Below, one piece after another: positions 1 to 9,170 of a stretch of DNA of 64,000 bases; position 1 is the stretch's first letter, and each line of letters begins with the position of its first letter. The translations under genes and the position numbers were made by a program. The stretch is from Cavia porcellus. Its lineage: Eukaryota > Chordata > Mammalia > Rodentia > Caviidae. Under the pieces are notes generated by a model. The model did not search any database and was not told the origin of the DNA. It saw only the letters and a program-made list of their open reading frames with translations. Where the stretch lies: positions 69,863,494 through 69,927,493 of the forward strand of contig NW_026947490.1 in assembly GCF_034190915.1 (NCBI RefSeq), in the 5' to 3' direction.

Positions 1-640
1 GGGATTCATTCCAGTGGCTGTGCCTCCTTTTCAGGAGGACCCAGGACAGTCCACGCAGACACCGGATGCTGACCTAGCCCTATACATCCACAACCCTGAG
101 TTCCCCTACAGCCCAAAGAGAGAGAGACAGCAGACAGAACTTTCTACCACCTCTCTCGTGTCCTTGTCTGTCATCAGAGACAGCCACCATCTCAGGTGTC
201 CGGACTTGGGACACCTGCTCTGGCACCCTTGGCAGCAGGTATAAGGGTGGCTCCCTCCTGGCAAGACAGACAGACAGACAAACAGATGGGGATGGGGCTG
301 AAGGTTCCTCAAAGACCTGGGCCCAGGAAAACTTGCCTGTCTGTGTGTAGGAACAGTTCTTCATTCTGCACTTGCCACAGACAAGTGAATGAGTCTGCCT
401 GTCTGTCTGTGTGCCACCTGTGCAGGCCATCTGGTGCTCCCAGATGGCCTCCTTCCTTGGTCATGGCCTTACAGATCTCCTGATCCCTTGGCCCATCCAA
501 GGAGGAGGGCCCCGCTGGGGCAAGACAACACCCTCTCACACACACATGGGGCCCCCCCCAGGAACAGGCAGGGATACATATATATAGCTAAGAGAGGGTA
601 CTGGCACTTCAGAATGGTGTTTAGCAGCAGCCAGTAGAGG
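1..640. other. GC-rich stretch without recognised gene
   Basis: This stretch contains short GACA/CTGT runs (about 265-290 and 395-412) and a short TA run near 575-590. Open frames on both strands are short, disagree with one another and match no family I recognise. A polypyrimidine tract with AG near 30-33 could be a splice acceptor, but no exon can be supported. Confidence 0.5.
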
Positions 641-683
641 TTGGAACGGGGCCTAGTGGCCTGCAGACTCCAACTGAAGCCTT

Positions 684-868
684 GGCCCCACACAGGAAGC
701 CCTGAACAAAAGAGATATACTCCTTGATCTGAGCCGACAGCTGCTCACATTCCGCACCAATGGAATGCCATGCCATGTGGTCATCTGTGAGAGAGAAATA
801 GCCCGACTGTGCCATCAGCGTCCCTGCTTGCCACTCTTCTGCCCAGATGAGACAGTGTCCTCTGGTGG
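684..868 (+). pseudogene. Exon-like block in duplicon copy A, family unknown
   Basis: A frame open from an AG (CCCCACACAG) to a GTGGGT donor-like site encodes a peptide containing DILLDLSRQLL and HVVICEREIARLC. Copy B of the duplicon (about 7740-7930) keeps DLSQQ and HVVICEREIA, but its frame is broken by a stop soon after. The first copy's frame ends in a stop just beyond the donor-like site. This pattern fits an exon of an old duplicated gene, but I do not recognise the protein. It could also be a chance open frame in a conserved non-coding block. Confidence 0.35.
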
Positions 869-1336
869 GTAAAATGGACACTTACATCCCCAGAGGCGCT
901 GCCAGGGTCCAGGTGCTCTGACAACCCCAGGGAGACCTTCCCTGCCTGCCAACTCCCAGGGGCAGGAAGATAGGTAGTGAAGGTGGCCCCTGCAGTGGAG
1001 GAAGGACTATGCTATGTTGTGCTGGGCTGTACTGTATAGCCAGGCAAGTCAGGCCAGGGCTGCCGGGCACTCAAGGCTCCTGTTTGTGGGGCAGTGGTTA
1101 GCATCTCAGGGCACACGTTGTTTCATACGCATCATGAGTCATGGGCACCGGAGAAAACGTGGTGTTGTGATCCTTGGGATAGACGGCATTCTAGGCAGCT
1201 AGCTCCAGCCTCTTATGGATGAAAAGAGAGACGGGAAAGAAACACTGGGCTCAGTTGCGAGGCAACACGCAACCCCAGGTAAGACGCCGGTACCCAGAAA
1301 AGCCAGTGTCAGAGCGCCTTGCCTAGCTTCCACAGT

Positions 1337-1395
1337 CTAAAACCCTAACGCTGTGCCTAAGCCTAAACCTAAGCCTAAGCCTAAGCCTAACCCTC
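1337..1395 (+). repeat. Degenerate telomere-like array (CCTAAG/CCCTAA)
   Basis: About ten hexamers, mostly CCTAAG with CCCTAA and CCTAAA variants. The C-rich strand is on the plus strand. A matching array sits at the same position of duplicon copy B. Confidence 0.85.
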
Positions 1396-1546
1396 CCAAA
1401 GGGGATGCCATCCCTTTTTCTATGTCCCCATCCCCATGCGACAAGTGCATCCCAGAATTAATGTGTCACGTGCCGAGTCTGTGATGTCTTTCTCTGTCTC
1501 TGTCTCCGTGGAGTTCTGAATCCTCTGCTGTGTCTGGGGTTGCAGC

Positions 1547-1566
1547 TGTGCCCTCTGGTGGCCACA
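1547..1566 (-). promoter_or_regulatory. CTCF-like binding site, duplicon copy A
   Basis: The minus strand reads TGGCCACCAGAGGGCA, which fits the CTCF core (CCACCAGRGGGCGC type) at nearly every position. It lies about 155 bp downstream of the CCTAAG array. The same motif is preserved in copy B while flanking bases have changed. Binding is inferred from the motif only. Confidence 0.6.
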
Positions 1567-1974
1567 AGATGGAGTAGGCGTCGTCGTCAAAGCGAACTGA
1601 AAAATGACAGAGCTTTTAAAAGAGAATCACAAAAGACATCCTGTTCGAAACAATTTGGCTCGAATCTTTCAGTCATTTTCAGTTGGCTGATACCTGAATT
1701 CTGCTTCTTTGGGTGAGCAGGTTTCCATTTTTTTCTCAATCTGTAGGTACTACAACTCATTCTTTTGGGACTTGTACCCTGTGTCATCTTCCATTTTCCT
1801 GGGTCAAATACAGGGTGCTAGTGAAAGGAAATGCTGGGCACAAGATGAACAGAGTCAGTTATGCTAAGCTACAACATGAGCCAGAGAGCAAAAACAGGCA
1901 AAGGGACTGAAGCGGGTTCGTGAATGGCAGACACACAGAAGAATCCAAACAGCTAGATGGATGCATTCACAGTC

Positions 1975-2036
1975 CAGTGAGCTGAGCTGGGCTGGGCTGA
2001 GTTGAGCTGAGCTGAGCTGAGCTGAGCTGAGCTGGT
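1975..2036 (+). repeat. GAGCT/GGGCT pentamer array (Ig-switch-like)
   Basis: About eleven head-to-tail pentamers, mostly GAGCT with GGGCT and GAGTT variants, followed by GGTTGACC. This is the same unit as mammalian immunoglobulin mu switch repeats and is rich in AGCT. A shorter, more diverged array is at 9058-9101. No constant-region gene is visible here, so a simple repeat is the default reading. Confidence 0.75.
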
Positions 2037-2289
2037 TGACCACCACACTTGTGGATCCCTTGTTTCAAAGTCTCACAGAGCGGCTGGCCCTGAACCAGGA
2101 AAAGAAAAAAAATCATCTCTCCCAGAGCTCAAGGACCCGCCCAGGTCTCAGCCACACTAGACTAGCCTTGGGAGGTTTTGCAGCCTGAGTAGGTTATGCC
2201 CAGCAAACTTCTTCAATTATGGGGAGTTTACAGCAGGTGAAGTGATTCCAGAGCACTGGTCTTTGCCCGAGGAGAGCTTTAGCCCATCA

Positions 2290-3765
2290 TCCACAGTGGT
2301 TAGGTGCCTGCCCAGCTACCTGGAACACTGAAGGTGGCATGGGAGGGCCTAACTGGACCATGCTCAGCAACCTCCATTCAGTCCCAGGAGCCGAGGGCAT
2401 TGGAGATGATTTCCAACATGTCCAGGGGAAGCCTTAGAAAAACACTTGAAACACAAAAATATAGGCAAATGACAAACAAAAGACCAAAATGCAAGCTCAG
2501 ACCTCCAGACCAACAAAGCCTCGGAGCAATGTACGTAGAAGAAAATATGTGCCATACACTTCGAATACCTGTAATAATAGCAACTGAAATAAAGAAGCAA
2601 CTCTGAGAAGCTTTAAAGGAATTCAAACTGGAAATAATCTCCCACATAAAAGAAGAAATGATAAAAGTAATGAAAGAGATGCTGAATACATCTAAAGAAG
2701 ACACAGTTAAAAAATTAGAGGAACAAAACAAAAAGATACAATCCCTCAATGAACAATATAAGAAACAAACGGAATACATGAAGCAGATTCAAAGAAATAT
2801 ACAGGAAATCAAAAATTCCACCAAAGTTGTCAAAACTGCCTCAACTAAAGTGAAAATAGAATTTTAGACCTCGAAGACAAGATTGCAGCTAGTGAACAGG
2901 AAAGGAAAGATCTTTTAAAAATGACAAGGAATCAAGAAATAACAACTCAACAGCTGCAACATGATGCAAAGAAAAACAACATAAGATTAATAGGGATAAA
3001 TTAAAAAAAAAGGGAACAACACAAATGATATCACAAGGATATTCTCAGAAGTCATAGCTGAAAATTTCCCAAACATGAGACTGGAAACTGACATTAGGAT
3101 TAGTGAAGCATACAGAACTCAAAATAGCCATAACCAAAATAAAACTACATTCAGACATACAATAATTACTATCCCAGAAATCCAACATAAGAATAGAATA
3201 CTAAAAGCTGTCAGAGAGAAAAGACAGATCACCTATAAAGGAAAGCCTATCAGAATCAGAGCAGACTTCTCAACACAAACAATGAAGTCAAGAAGAGCAT
3301 GGAGTGAAGTATTTGGCTTCCGGAAGGAAAATGATTTTCAACCTAGACTGATGTACCCTGAAAAACTGCTCTTCAAAATCAATGGAGAAATAAAATGCTT
3401 CCATGACAAAGAACAGCTGAAGAATTTCATGAACACCAAGCTGACCCTGCAAAGAATACTGAAAGACAGTCTAGATACACATAGGAAAAAAATCTCTAAG
3501 CAAGGTAGACAACTAAACAGAATGGAAAGATAAACATGCAACCACAGAAAGATAACACGTCAACTATAAACCAATATATAACAATTATAACCATTAATGT
3601 AAATGATCTCAATTCACCAATTAAGTGAAACAGACTGGCAGAATGCATCAAGAAACAACATCTAACCATATTCTGTCTACAAGAAATGCATCTAATCCAA
3701 AAGGATACTCACAGACTGAAAGTCAAAGGATGGAAAACAATACTTCATGCAACAGGAACTGAGAG
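2290..3765 (+). mobile_element. L1 fragment A (ORF1 plus start of ORF2), decayed
   Basis: This is a LINE-1 piece homologous to 16770-18180. It runs from the end of the 5' UTR through ORF1 into the first codons of the ORF2 endonuclease (CTACAAGAAATGCATCTAATCC near 3678), then breaks at about 3765 where it stops matching the other copies. No 3' UTR or poly-A follows, so the 3' side was lost or replaced by the neighbouring RalGDS-like segment. Confidence 0.9.
2469..3533 (+). pseudogene. L1 ORF1 (fragment A), broken
   Basis: ORF1 encodes the RNA-binding chaperone of LINE-1. The start is chosen from alignment with the other ORF1 copies here (ATGACAAA...). A TGA at 2604-2606 breaks it early. A lysine/glutamate-rich coiled coil (KKLEEQNKKIQSLNEQY region) follows. 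The frame changes between about 2865 and 3075. The C-terminal domain is clear: ISEAYRTQN, ILKAVREKRQITYKGKPIRI and ADFSTQTMKSRRAW, ending at TAA 3531-3533. About 355 codons is normal for the family. It cannot make a full protein. Confidence 0.88.
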
Positions 3766-3889
3766 TGATCTTCACTTGCCTGGGGCCCAGGGCAAAGCAG
3801 TTTATCCACGGGAGAAAACTTTCCAGATTCTACCTGGGGCTTCAAGTGGGAGAATATGCCAGGGCAAGGGCGGTTCTCATCCTGGCCAC

Positions 3890-4025
3890 AGCCAAAGCAG
3901 GAGCCCTGTTGGTGGACTGAGAGTCCCCGGGCACGTGACACATCTGGAACACAGAGAGCCACATTCATTCTCTGCATGATGCGTACAAGGCGCCTGCCAC
4001 ACATGGCTCTGTTTTTACAAATGCA
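3890..4025 (+). pseudogene. RalGDS-like exon remnant (N-terminal REM part), weak
   Basis: A weak trace of the RalGDS exon that precedes the YGCILPY exon. One frame reads KAGALLV (compare KAGTLEKLV in RalGDS) and later TFILCMMRTRRL...LFLQM (compare TIFLCTYRAFTTTQQVLDLLFKR). The frame has stops between, and no good donor follows. The position is right, just upstream of a much clearer exon, so I list it at low confidence. Confidence 0.35.
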
Positions 4026-4149
4026 GCACCTTACTTGGGGAAAAACACAGCAGATTCCCTTCCCAGGCCCCTCTCCTTTGGGGTCAGCCAGTATGACCTG
4101 ACCTCCTAGGCAAGGGTCATGGAAGAGACACCTTCATGGCCTCCCCTAG

Positions 4150-4209
4150 GTATGGCTACATCCTGCCCTACTCCAGCAAGGACAGATGGGCTCAGGATCC
4201 AGTCAAAAA
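4150..4209 (+). pseudogene. RalGDS-like exon (YGxILPY)
   Basis: A 60-bp block sits between a CCCCTAG acceptor and a GTGAGC donor. It encodes YGYILPYSSKDRWAQDPVK, matching the RalGDS segment YGCILPYSDEDGGPLDQLK in the REM domain. The last two bases (AA) join the first base (T) of the next exon at 5092 to give Asn, exactly as in RalGDS (LKN-AISSILGTW). Keeping both splice sites and phase means this is a gene-derived copy with introns, not a processed pseudogene. Confidence 0.75.
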
Positions 4210-4365
4210 GTGAGCCAAGGGAGAGGCCTGTGAGTCCAGAGGGAGGGCTCCTGTCTTCAGAGTAGGGACACAGAGGGAAGGGGGGCTGTTGTGCTGGGGA
4301 CTGCTGGGCAAACTCCGGGTCTCCCTTGTGCTTCCTGAGAGAGTGCTAAAGTTCCTGGCATTGCC

Positions 4366-4392
4366 TATGGGTTAGGGCTAGGGTTAAGATAA
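4366..4392 (+). repeat. Short telomere-like run, G-rich strand on plus
   Basis: GGGTTAGGGCTAGGGTTAAG-like sequence, three to four degenerate units in an intron of the RalGDS-like locus. Orientation is opposite to the other telomere-like arrays in the window. Confidence 0.5.
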
Positions 4393-5091
4393 GGACAGGG
4401 AAGGGCTGGTGAGAGTCCCAGGGATGTTAGGAACAGTGGGAGAGGCTGGAGCTTCGAGCCAGGTCCTCTGAGGGCCTAGAGCAACCACAGGTCCTCCGAG
4501 CTGGGCTTGCCCCATTCCCAGGGTGGGACATGGAGCTGGTGTGGGGAGCAGCCCTTTATACCTGGCCTTCCTCCCTCCCTCACTGCTCCGTACTCAGCAG
4601 GTGCCCAGTGCACGTGGCAAATGCAAGGGGCAACTGTGTCCTTAGGAGAAGCTTGAGTGGGAAGACAAGAGCCTCTGGGGTCCCACAGAGATGGAGAGAG
4701 ATCCCAGCAGTTTGGGCCTCAGACTGAGATGTCACCAGGCTCCTCCTCTGCATGCCAAGCAGGAACACCAAGCCTCCTGGAGTTCGGGTCCAGTGGGCAG
4801 GAGGCCTGGTGCCAGAAAGCAGTGTGCAGGGCTTCCCCAAAGAAGGAAAGAGAGGGGCCCACAGTGGATTCCTGACCCCGATGCTTTTAGTGGTTTCTCT
4901 GCAGCCTGTATCTGCCAAGTCGGCCTGCTGCCGCCTGGACAGCCTGGACAGCCGAAGGGGCTCAGCTGGGCTGGCCTGACCTCTGCAAAGAGATCCATCA
5001 GCAGCCCAGCCCTCATGCAGTCTGCCACAGAGGCCACGCTGCAGGTTGGCCAAGTCACTGACTCTGCTACCCTTTGCCTGCTTGCTCCCAG

Positions 5092-5285
5092 TGCCATGTC
5101 TATCATCCTGGGCACCTGGATGGAGCAGTCATGGTATGATTTCTGGGAACCTCCTGACTTTCCCAGCCTCCAGCTGGTGCTAGCTTATGTGCAGCTGAGC
5201 ATGCCTGGCTTACACCTGCAGCACCAAACCCACTTTCTGCTGGCCCAGCTGCAGGACATGGAGGCCAGCAAGGCTGAAGCTGAGG
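5092..5285 (+). pseudogene. RalGDS-like exon (REM domain core)
   Basis: This is the clearest exon of the locus. After a TTGCTCCCAG acceptor it encodes (N)AMSIILGTWMEQ, then EPPDFPSLQLVLAYVQLSMPG and HFLLAQLQDMEASKAEAE. RalGDS has AISSILGTWLDQ, QPPDFPCLKQLVAYVQLNMPG and HLLLAQLE. A GTGAGG donor follows. The REM domain supports the CDC25 exchange domain that activates Ral GTPases. This exon is open, but the downstream exons are broken, so the gene is called a pseudogene. A lineage-specific shortened RGL paralogue is the alternative. Confidence 0.85.
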
Positions 5286-5471
5286 GTGAGGAGTGCTAGA
5301 CTAGGTACATCAGGGCACAGGAGGAGGGCTGTGTGCTTTGTCCTAGGAGTAGGGTTTGTGGCTGGCATGGGACCAGGAGTATGGATGAGCCTTGGAACCC
5401 TTGGGTAGTGGCCCGCAGGCTGGGCAGACGTCCTGCACTAGGGTCAGTGACACAGCTTCTCTTGTATGCAG

Positions 5472-5760
5472 GGATTGAGCAGGAACCCACAGTCACGGTG
5501 AGCCTCTGTCCCCCTGCAACTCTGTCACCAGCTCTAGTTCCAGGCACCATAGGGACTGTGGAGGAAGAGCCAGCTCCATCATATGCTTGTAAGCAAGGGT
5601 CCCTTTCAGCACCCATCCTGGAGAAAGAGGCAGCTCCAGGGCTGGCACTAGAGCTGGACTGAGCCTCAGTACCTCCAGGGGTGGAGCTTGTGCTACCACT
5701 GACTCTAGAGCTAGAAGCACCCTGGGCACCAGGCCCCTCAGTAGGGCCTTCCTAGCCTAG
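5472..5760 (+). pseudogene. RalGDS-like exon (Pro/Ala/Glu-rich linker), with stops
   Basis: After a TTGTATGCAG acceptor, the frame encodes a P/A/E/L-rich linker with LSPALVPG, EEEPAPS and APGLALELD. This matches in character the low-complexity APAPELE linker of RalGDS between REM and CDC25 domains. A TGA at 5659-5661 interrupts it. The same frame continues with ELVLPLTLELEAPWAPGPS, ending at a TAG (5755-5757). The continuation of the linker composition beyond the stop shows that the stop is a secondary mutation. Confidence 0.7.
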
Positions 5761-5764
5761 TCCT

Positions 5765-5862
5765 AGGGCCACAGAGAACCTGCTGTTCAAGGGGAAGGAG
5801 CCCCCCTGGTTTTGCCTCTTGACCTGGTGGCAGAGCTGGTCACACTGAGTGATAAAGTGAGT
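5765..5862 (+). pseudogene. RalGDS-like exon (linker end to CDC25 start), frameshifted
   Basis: One frame reads ATENLLFKGKEPP (RalGDS: VAENGLSEEKPH). A one-base shift at about 5805 then gives LPLDLVAELVTLSDK (RalGDS: FPPDLVAEQFTLMDAE). The block ends at AAA followed by GTGAGT, a good donor form. No CDC25 exon could be recognised in the next 800 bp. The frameshift adds to the stops in the linker and supports a dead copy. Confidence 0.7.
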
Positions 5863-6697
5863 GATATGCTCAGCAGGGCCAGCAGGGCAGAACAGGGCAG
5901 GGAATGGAAGGGGGTAAGGATGGGCTGCCTCGTAGCATCTGCCACCCAAGCCTGACCTTCATTACTTCACAGCCAAAATTCTTACCTCAATCCCAGACCC
6001 AACAGTGCCCGGATGCTTTCTGCACTTTGTAACCAGAGGGCTGGCTGACACCAAGGAGGGCTGATAATGGGCCTGGTACCCTGCTAGCCGCTGGTTCCTG
6101 CCTGCACATACTTTCCCATCACCTTTCAGGTGCAGTTCACTGACACCCATGCCCGAGTTAACCCATGCACCCACCCATCCGACCCCTGAAGATCTCTGCT
6201 GATGCCCATGGGCACTGCTCAGTGAGCTTGGCCACATCCTGATCCCTCCTGCCACCTTGCTCCCTTTTTCAGGCTGCATCCAGTTCTTGTCTCAGAGCTG
6301 TAGGACACGAGGGTACCACCCCCAGCCCTCCCTACCAGCTGGAAGAGAAGATCTCATGGACTACACTCTACTCTGCACTACTAAGGACAGATCACATTGG
6401 TGTTCAACATAGTGGCAGCTAAAATACCTTTCACCGGTGCATCCTGGATGACAGGAGACCACAAGATGGGCTTTGGACATGGAATGGGGGAGTGGAGGAT
6501 GAAAGAATCATTATACAATGTGGAAACAAAGTTTGTTACCTGGGTGGAGTAAGGCCATATTATTTGTTGTATATAGAAAATGTATATAAATATTCTCTTT
6601 CTACTATAACTTGGTCCTAGTTAGATTCCTCTCTGGTGATGAGATAGAGACCCTAACTTTTCATGTGACCATGAGAAGTGAGGCAGAGTTCCTGGGT
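5863..6697. other. Downstream part of RalGDS-like locus, no gene recognised
   Basis: Moderately GC-rich to about 6480, then AT-rich. I see pyrimidine-AG acceptor-like sites (near 5968 and 6133) but no peptide matching the Ral exchange domain. AATATTCTC and TATATAAATA runs near 6580 are not convincing signals. Confidence 0.4.
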
Positions 6698-6874
6698 TCT
6701 TTTTTCTTTTCTCTTCTCTTCTTTTTCTTTTCTTTTCTCACCTCACTGTGCAGTTCATGCTTGCTTTCAGCTCACTTTGTAGCCCTGACTGATCTTAAAC
6801 TCACAATGACCCTCCTGCCTCAGTATCCTGAGTACTGAGATTACTGGCGTGCACCACCACACCAAGCTTCCCAG
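6698..6874 (-). mobile_element. B1-like SINE (7SL-derived), minus strand
   Basis: The minus strand reads a B1/Alu-type sequence: GGTGTGGTGGTGCACGCCAGTAATC, CAGTACTCAGGATACTGAGGCAGGAGG, then GGCTACAAAGTGAGCTGA with an internal repeat of the same arm, and an A-rich tail (the TTTTCTTTTC run on plus). Diverged copy. Confidence 0.85.
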
Positions 6875-7519
6875 GATATTTCTTATGGAAATTGTATGGA
6901 TCAGCTCCCATTCCCAGGCAAGCACAGGCTCACGCAGTTGCATTTTGGGGTCGCTGTGTAGAGTCAATACTATCTGCTGCTACTGCTGGGACTGTGTTCA
7001 GAGGTACTTTCACAGAACATGGCTCTACCTCCGATCTATTAGTGTCTTTCTCAGTAACACAGGCAATAGGACATGGTGGAAGAAGGGGCAGAGCAACATG
7101 GTACATTGGAAGGTTCTTCATTGGAACAGCCATTATAATTACCATGCAAAGGGTCACTTTCAGTCTCTAGTGCTTTGGGATTTGGGAACTGTTCAGACAT
7201 GGCACCAGATGAGCACAGCACTAGATGAAGGGAGAGTCTACCCATCTGGGTCAATAATCTAGGAGCATCGCAGTAAACTTTTTGAAAGGCACATAAAGGC
7301 GTTGGTAGATTACATCAGTGATTATTTTTAGTACTATTTCTATTGATGAATTATTAACTTTAATGTTATAAGTTATATTAAGCAATGTGTACTTAACAAC
7401 AATAAAACCAAATATTAAATTTGTAACATGTAATGAGTGTGTATAATAAACAACATTTTCAACACCAACTCTTTACCTGTTTATGAAGTAAACAGCAGCA
7501 GACATGAATTCCTATGTGG
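6875..7519. other. Unassigned stretch
   Basis: Several overlapping open frames (for example 6892-7170 and 6849-7262, plus strand) lie here, but none shows recognisable domains and neighbouring frames are equally open. The last 200 bp are AT-rich. I see no supported gene. Confidence 0.4.
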
Positions 7520-7530
7520 TTCCTGTTTTT

Positions 7531-7610
7531 GTTTTTTTTTTTTCGGTACCAGGGATTGATCGTGACCTCACACTTGCCAGGCAGGTGCTTAGCTAAGCCC
7601 CCGGCCCCAA
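7531..7610 (-). mobile_element. ID-type SINE, minus strand, with TSD
   Basis: The plus strand shows the reverse complement of the ID body: a T-run, CGGTACCAGGGATTGATCGTGA, then GCCAGGCAGGTGCTTAGCTAAGC and GGCCCC. It is flanked by TTCCTGTTTT at 7520-7529 and 7611-7620, a target-site duplication. Confidence 0.88.
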
Positions 7611-7744
7611 TTCCTGTTTTCTTAGGAGGTTCATGTGATGTTTCACCTGTCTGTTTACTGTTCTGCTCCAGAATTTCGTCGTGGAGTTCTTTGAGCAGAT
7701 ACATATTGCCTAGTGACCTCCAGACTCCATGTGAAGCCTTGGCC

Positions 7745-7925
7745 CCACATGGGAAGGCCTGCACAAGGGATATACTCCTCCTTGATCTGAGCCAACAGAC
7801 ATTCATGTTGCACACTGATACAATGCCACGCCACGTGGTCATCTGCGAGAGAGAAATAGCCCTTGCTACCATGCCATAGGCTTTCCTGATTGCCACTCTT
7901 CTGCTCTGATGAGACAGAATCCCCT
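7745..7925 (+). pseudogene. Exon-like block in duplicon copy B, broken
   Basis: Counterpart of the 684-868 block. It keeps LLDLSQQ and RHVVICEREIA, but then runs into TAG after ATMP, while copy A continues for about 25 residues. Family unknown. Confidence 0.35.
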
Positions 7926-8397
7926 GGTGGCTAAAGGGGACACCACATCCCCAGAGGCACTACCAGGGTCCAGGTGCTCTAACAACCCCAGGGAGACCTT
8001 CCCTGCCTGCCAACTCTCAGGTGCAGGAAGATAGGTAGTGAAGGTGGCAGTGGAGGAAGGACTATGCTATGCTGTGCTGGGCTATACTGTATAGCCAGGC
8101 ATGTCAGTCCAGGGCTGCTGAGCACTCAAGGCTCCTGTTTGCAGGGCAGTTGTTAGCATCTCATGGCACTCATTGTTTCATATGGCATTGCAAGTCATCA
8201 CGAGCCATGGGCACTGGAGTAAATGTGGTGTGATCCTTGGGATAGATGGCATTCTGGCCAGCTAGCTCCAGCCTCTTGTCGGTGAAAAGGAAGATGGGAA
8301 TAAAAACACTGGGCTCAGATGCAAGGCCACAAGCCACCCAGGGAGATGTCGGTCTCCAGAAAAGTCGGGGTCAGAGCACCTTTCCTAGCTTCCATAG

Positions 8398-8478
8398 CCT
8401 AAAACCCTAACGCTGAGGCTAAACCTAAACCTAAACCTAAGCCTAAGCCTAAGCCTAAGCCTGTGCCTAAGGCTAAGC
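8398..8478 (+). repeat. Degenerate telomere-like array, duplicon copy B
   Basis: About twelve hexamers: CCCTAA, CCTAAA and mostly CCTAAG, ending in CCTAAGGCTAAGCC. Longer than copy A's array, which shows independent expansion or contraction. Confidence 0.85.
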
Positions 8479-8628
8479 CAAAAGGGACGTCATCCCTCCT
8501 TCTGTGCATCCTAACACGCGACAGGTCCATCCCAGAGCGCACGTGTCCTGTGACATGTCTGTGATGTCTTTGTCTGCCTCTCTCTCTCTGTGGAGTTCTA
8601 CATCTTGGACTGTGGCAAGGTTTGCAGC

Positions 8629-8648
8629 TGCGCCCTCTGGTGGCCAGA
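8629..8648 (-). promoter_or_regulatory. CTCF-like binding site, duplicon copy B
   Basis: The minus strand reads TGGCCACCAGAGGGCGC, an essentially perfect CTCF core. It is about 155 bp from the CCTAAG array, as in copy A. Copy B fits the consensus slightly better (GGGCGC rather than GGGCAC). Confidence 0.65.
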
Positions 8649-9057
8649 ACATGGAATAGGTGGCGGCGTCAGAGTGAACCGGAAAGTGACAGTCTTTAAA
8701 AGAGAAAATCATAAAAGACATACTGTTGGACACAATTTGACTCGAATCTTGTAGTAATTTTCAGTTGACTGACACCTGTATCCTGCTTCTTTGGTTGAAC
8801 AGGTTTTCATTTTTCTCATTCTGACGGTACTACAGCTTATTCTGCTTTTCTCATAGGACTGTACCCTGAGTCATCTTCCATTTTCTTGGGTCAAATACAG
8901 GGCACTAGCAAAATGAAATGCCAGGCTTAAGATAGACGATCAGTTATGCCAAGCTACAACATGGGTCATAGAGCCAAAAGAGGCAAAGCGACTTAAGTGG
9001 GTTCATGAATGACAGACATACAAAGAATTCTGAGCAGCCAGATGGATGCATTCTCAG

Positions 9058-9101
9058 TCCAGTGAGCTCAGCTGAGCTGGGATGAGCTGAGCTGAGCTGG
9101 G
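9058..9101 (+). repeat. GAGCT pentamer array, duplicon copy B
   Basis: Short array of GAGCT/GAGCTC/GGGAT pentamers corresponding to 1975-2036, about half as long and more diverged. Confidence 0.65.
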
Positions 9102-9170
9102 CAACCTTCAATCCTTTGTTTCAGAGTCTCACTGAGTGGCTGGGTCCAAACCAGGAAAAGAAAAAAAATG

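Larger units (their letters stand above)
650..2113 (+). repeat. Subtelomeric-type duplicon, copy A
   Basis: About 1.46 kb that recurs in the same order and orientation at 7707-9170. Shared landmarks in order are: an exon-like block (GCCTTGGCCCCACA... to CGAGAGAGAAATAGCCC-like sequence), the line CCCAGGGAGACCTTCCCTGCC, a CCTAAG array, CCCTCTGGTGGCCA, a block ending CTACAACATG, a GAGCT pentamer array, and a final AACCAGGAAAAGAAAAAAAAT. Similarity stops abruptly after that run at both sites. The copies differ by many substitutions and small indels, so the duplication is not very recent. Position beside telomere-like repeats suggests subtelomeric origin; that is inference. Confidence 0.85.
7707..9170 (+). 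repeat. Subtelomeric-type duplicon, copy B
   Basis: Direct-orientation copy of 650-2113 about 7 kb away, retaining every landmark in the same order: exon-like block, CCTAAG array, CTCF-like site, CTACAACATG block and GAGCT array. It has its own indels, for example a shorter pentamer array and a longer telomere-like array. The interval between the copies holds L1 and the RalGDS-like locus, so the larger unit may have been a tandem duplication. Confidence 0.85.

Noticed and set aside
1975..2036. True Ig switch region
   Set aside because: Only ~60 bp long, no constant-region exons nearby, and it is part of a duplicon.
6849..7262. 137-codon plus-strand frame
   Set aside because: I looked for a membrane-protein retrocopy here (a second frame has IGHGG and hydrophobic runs), but no ordered motif set could be supported.
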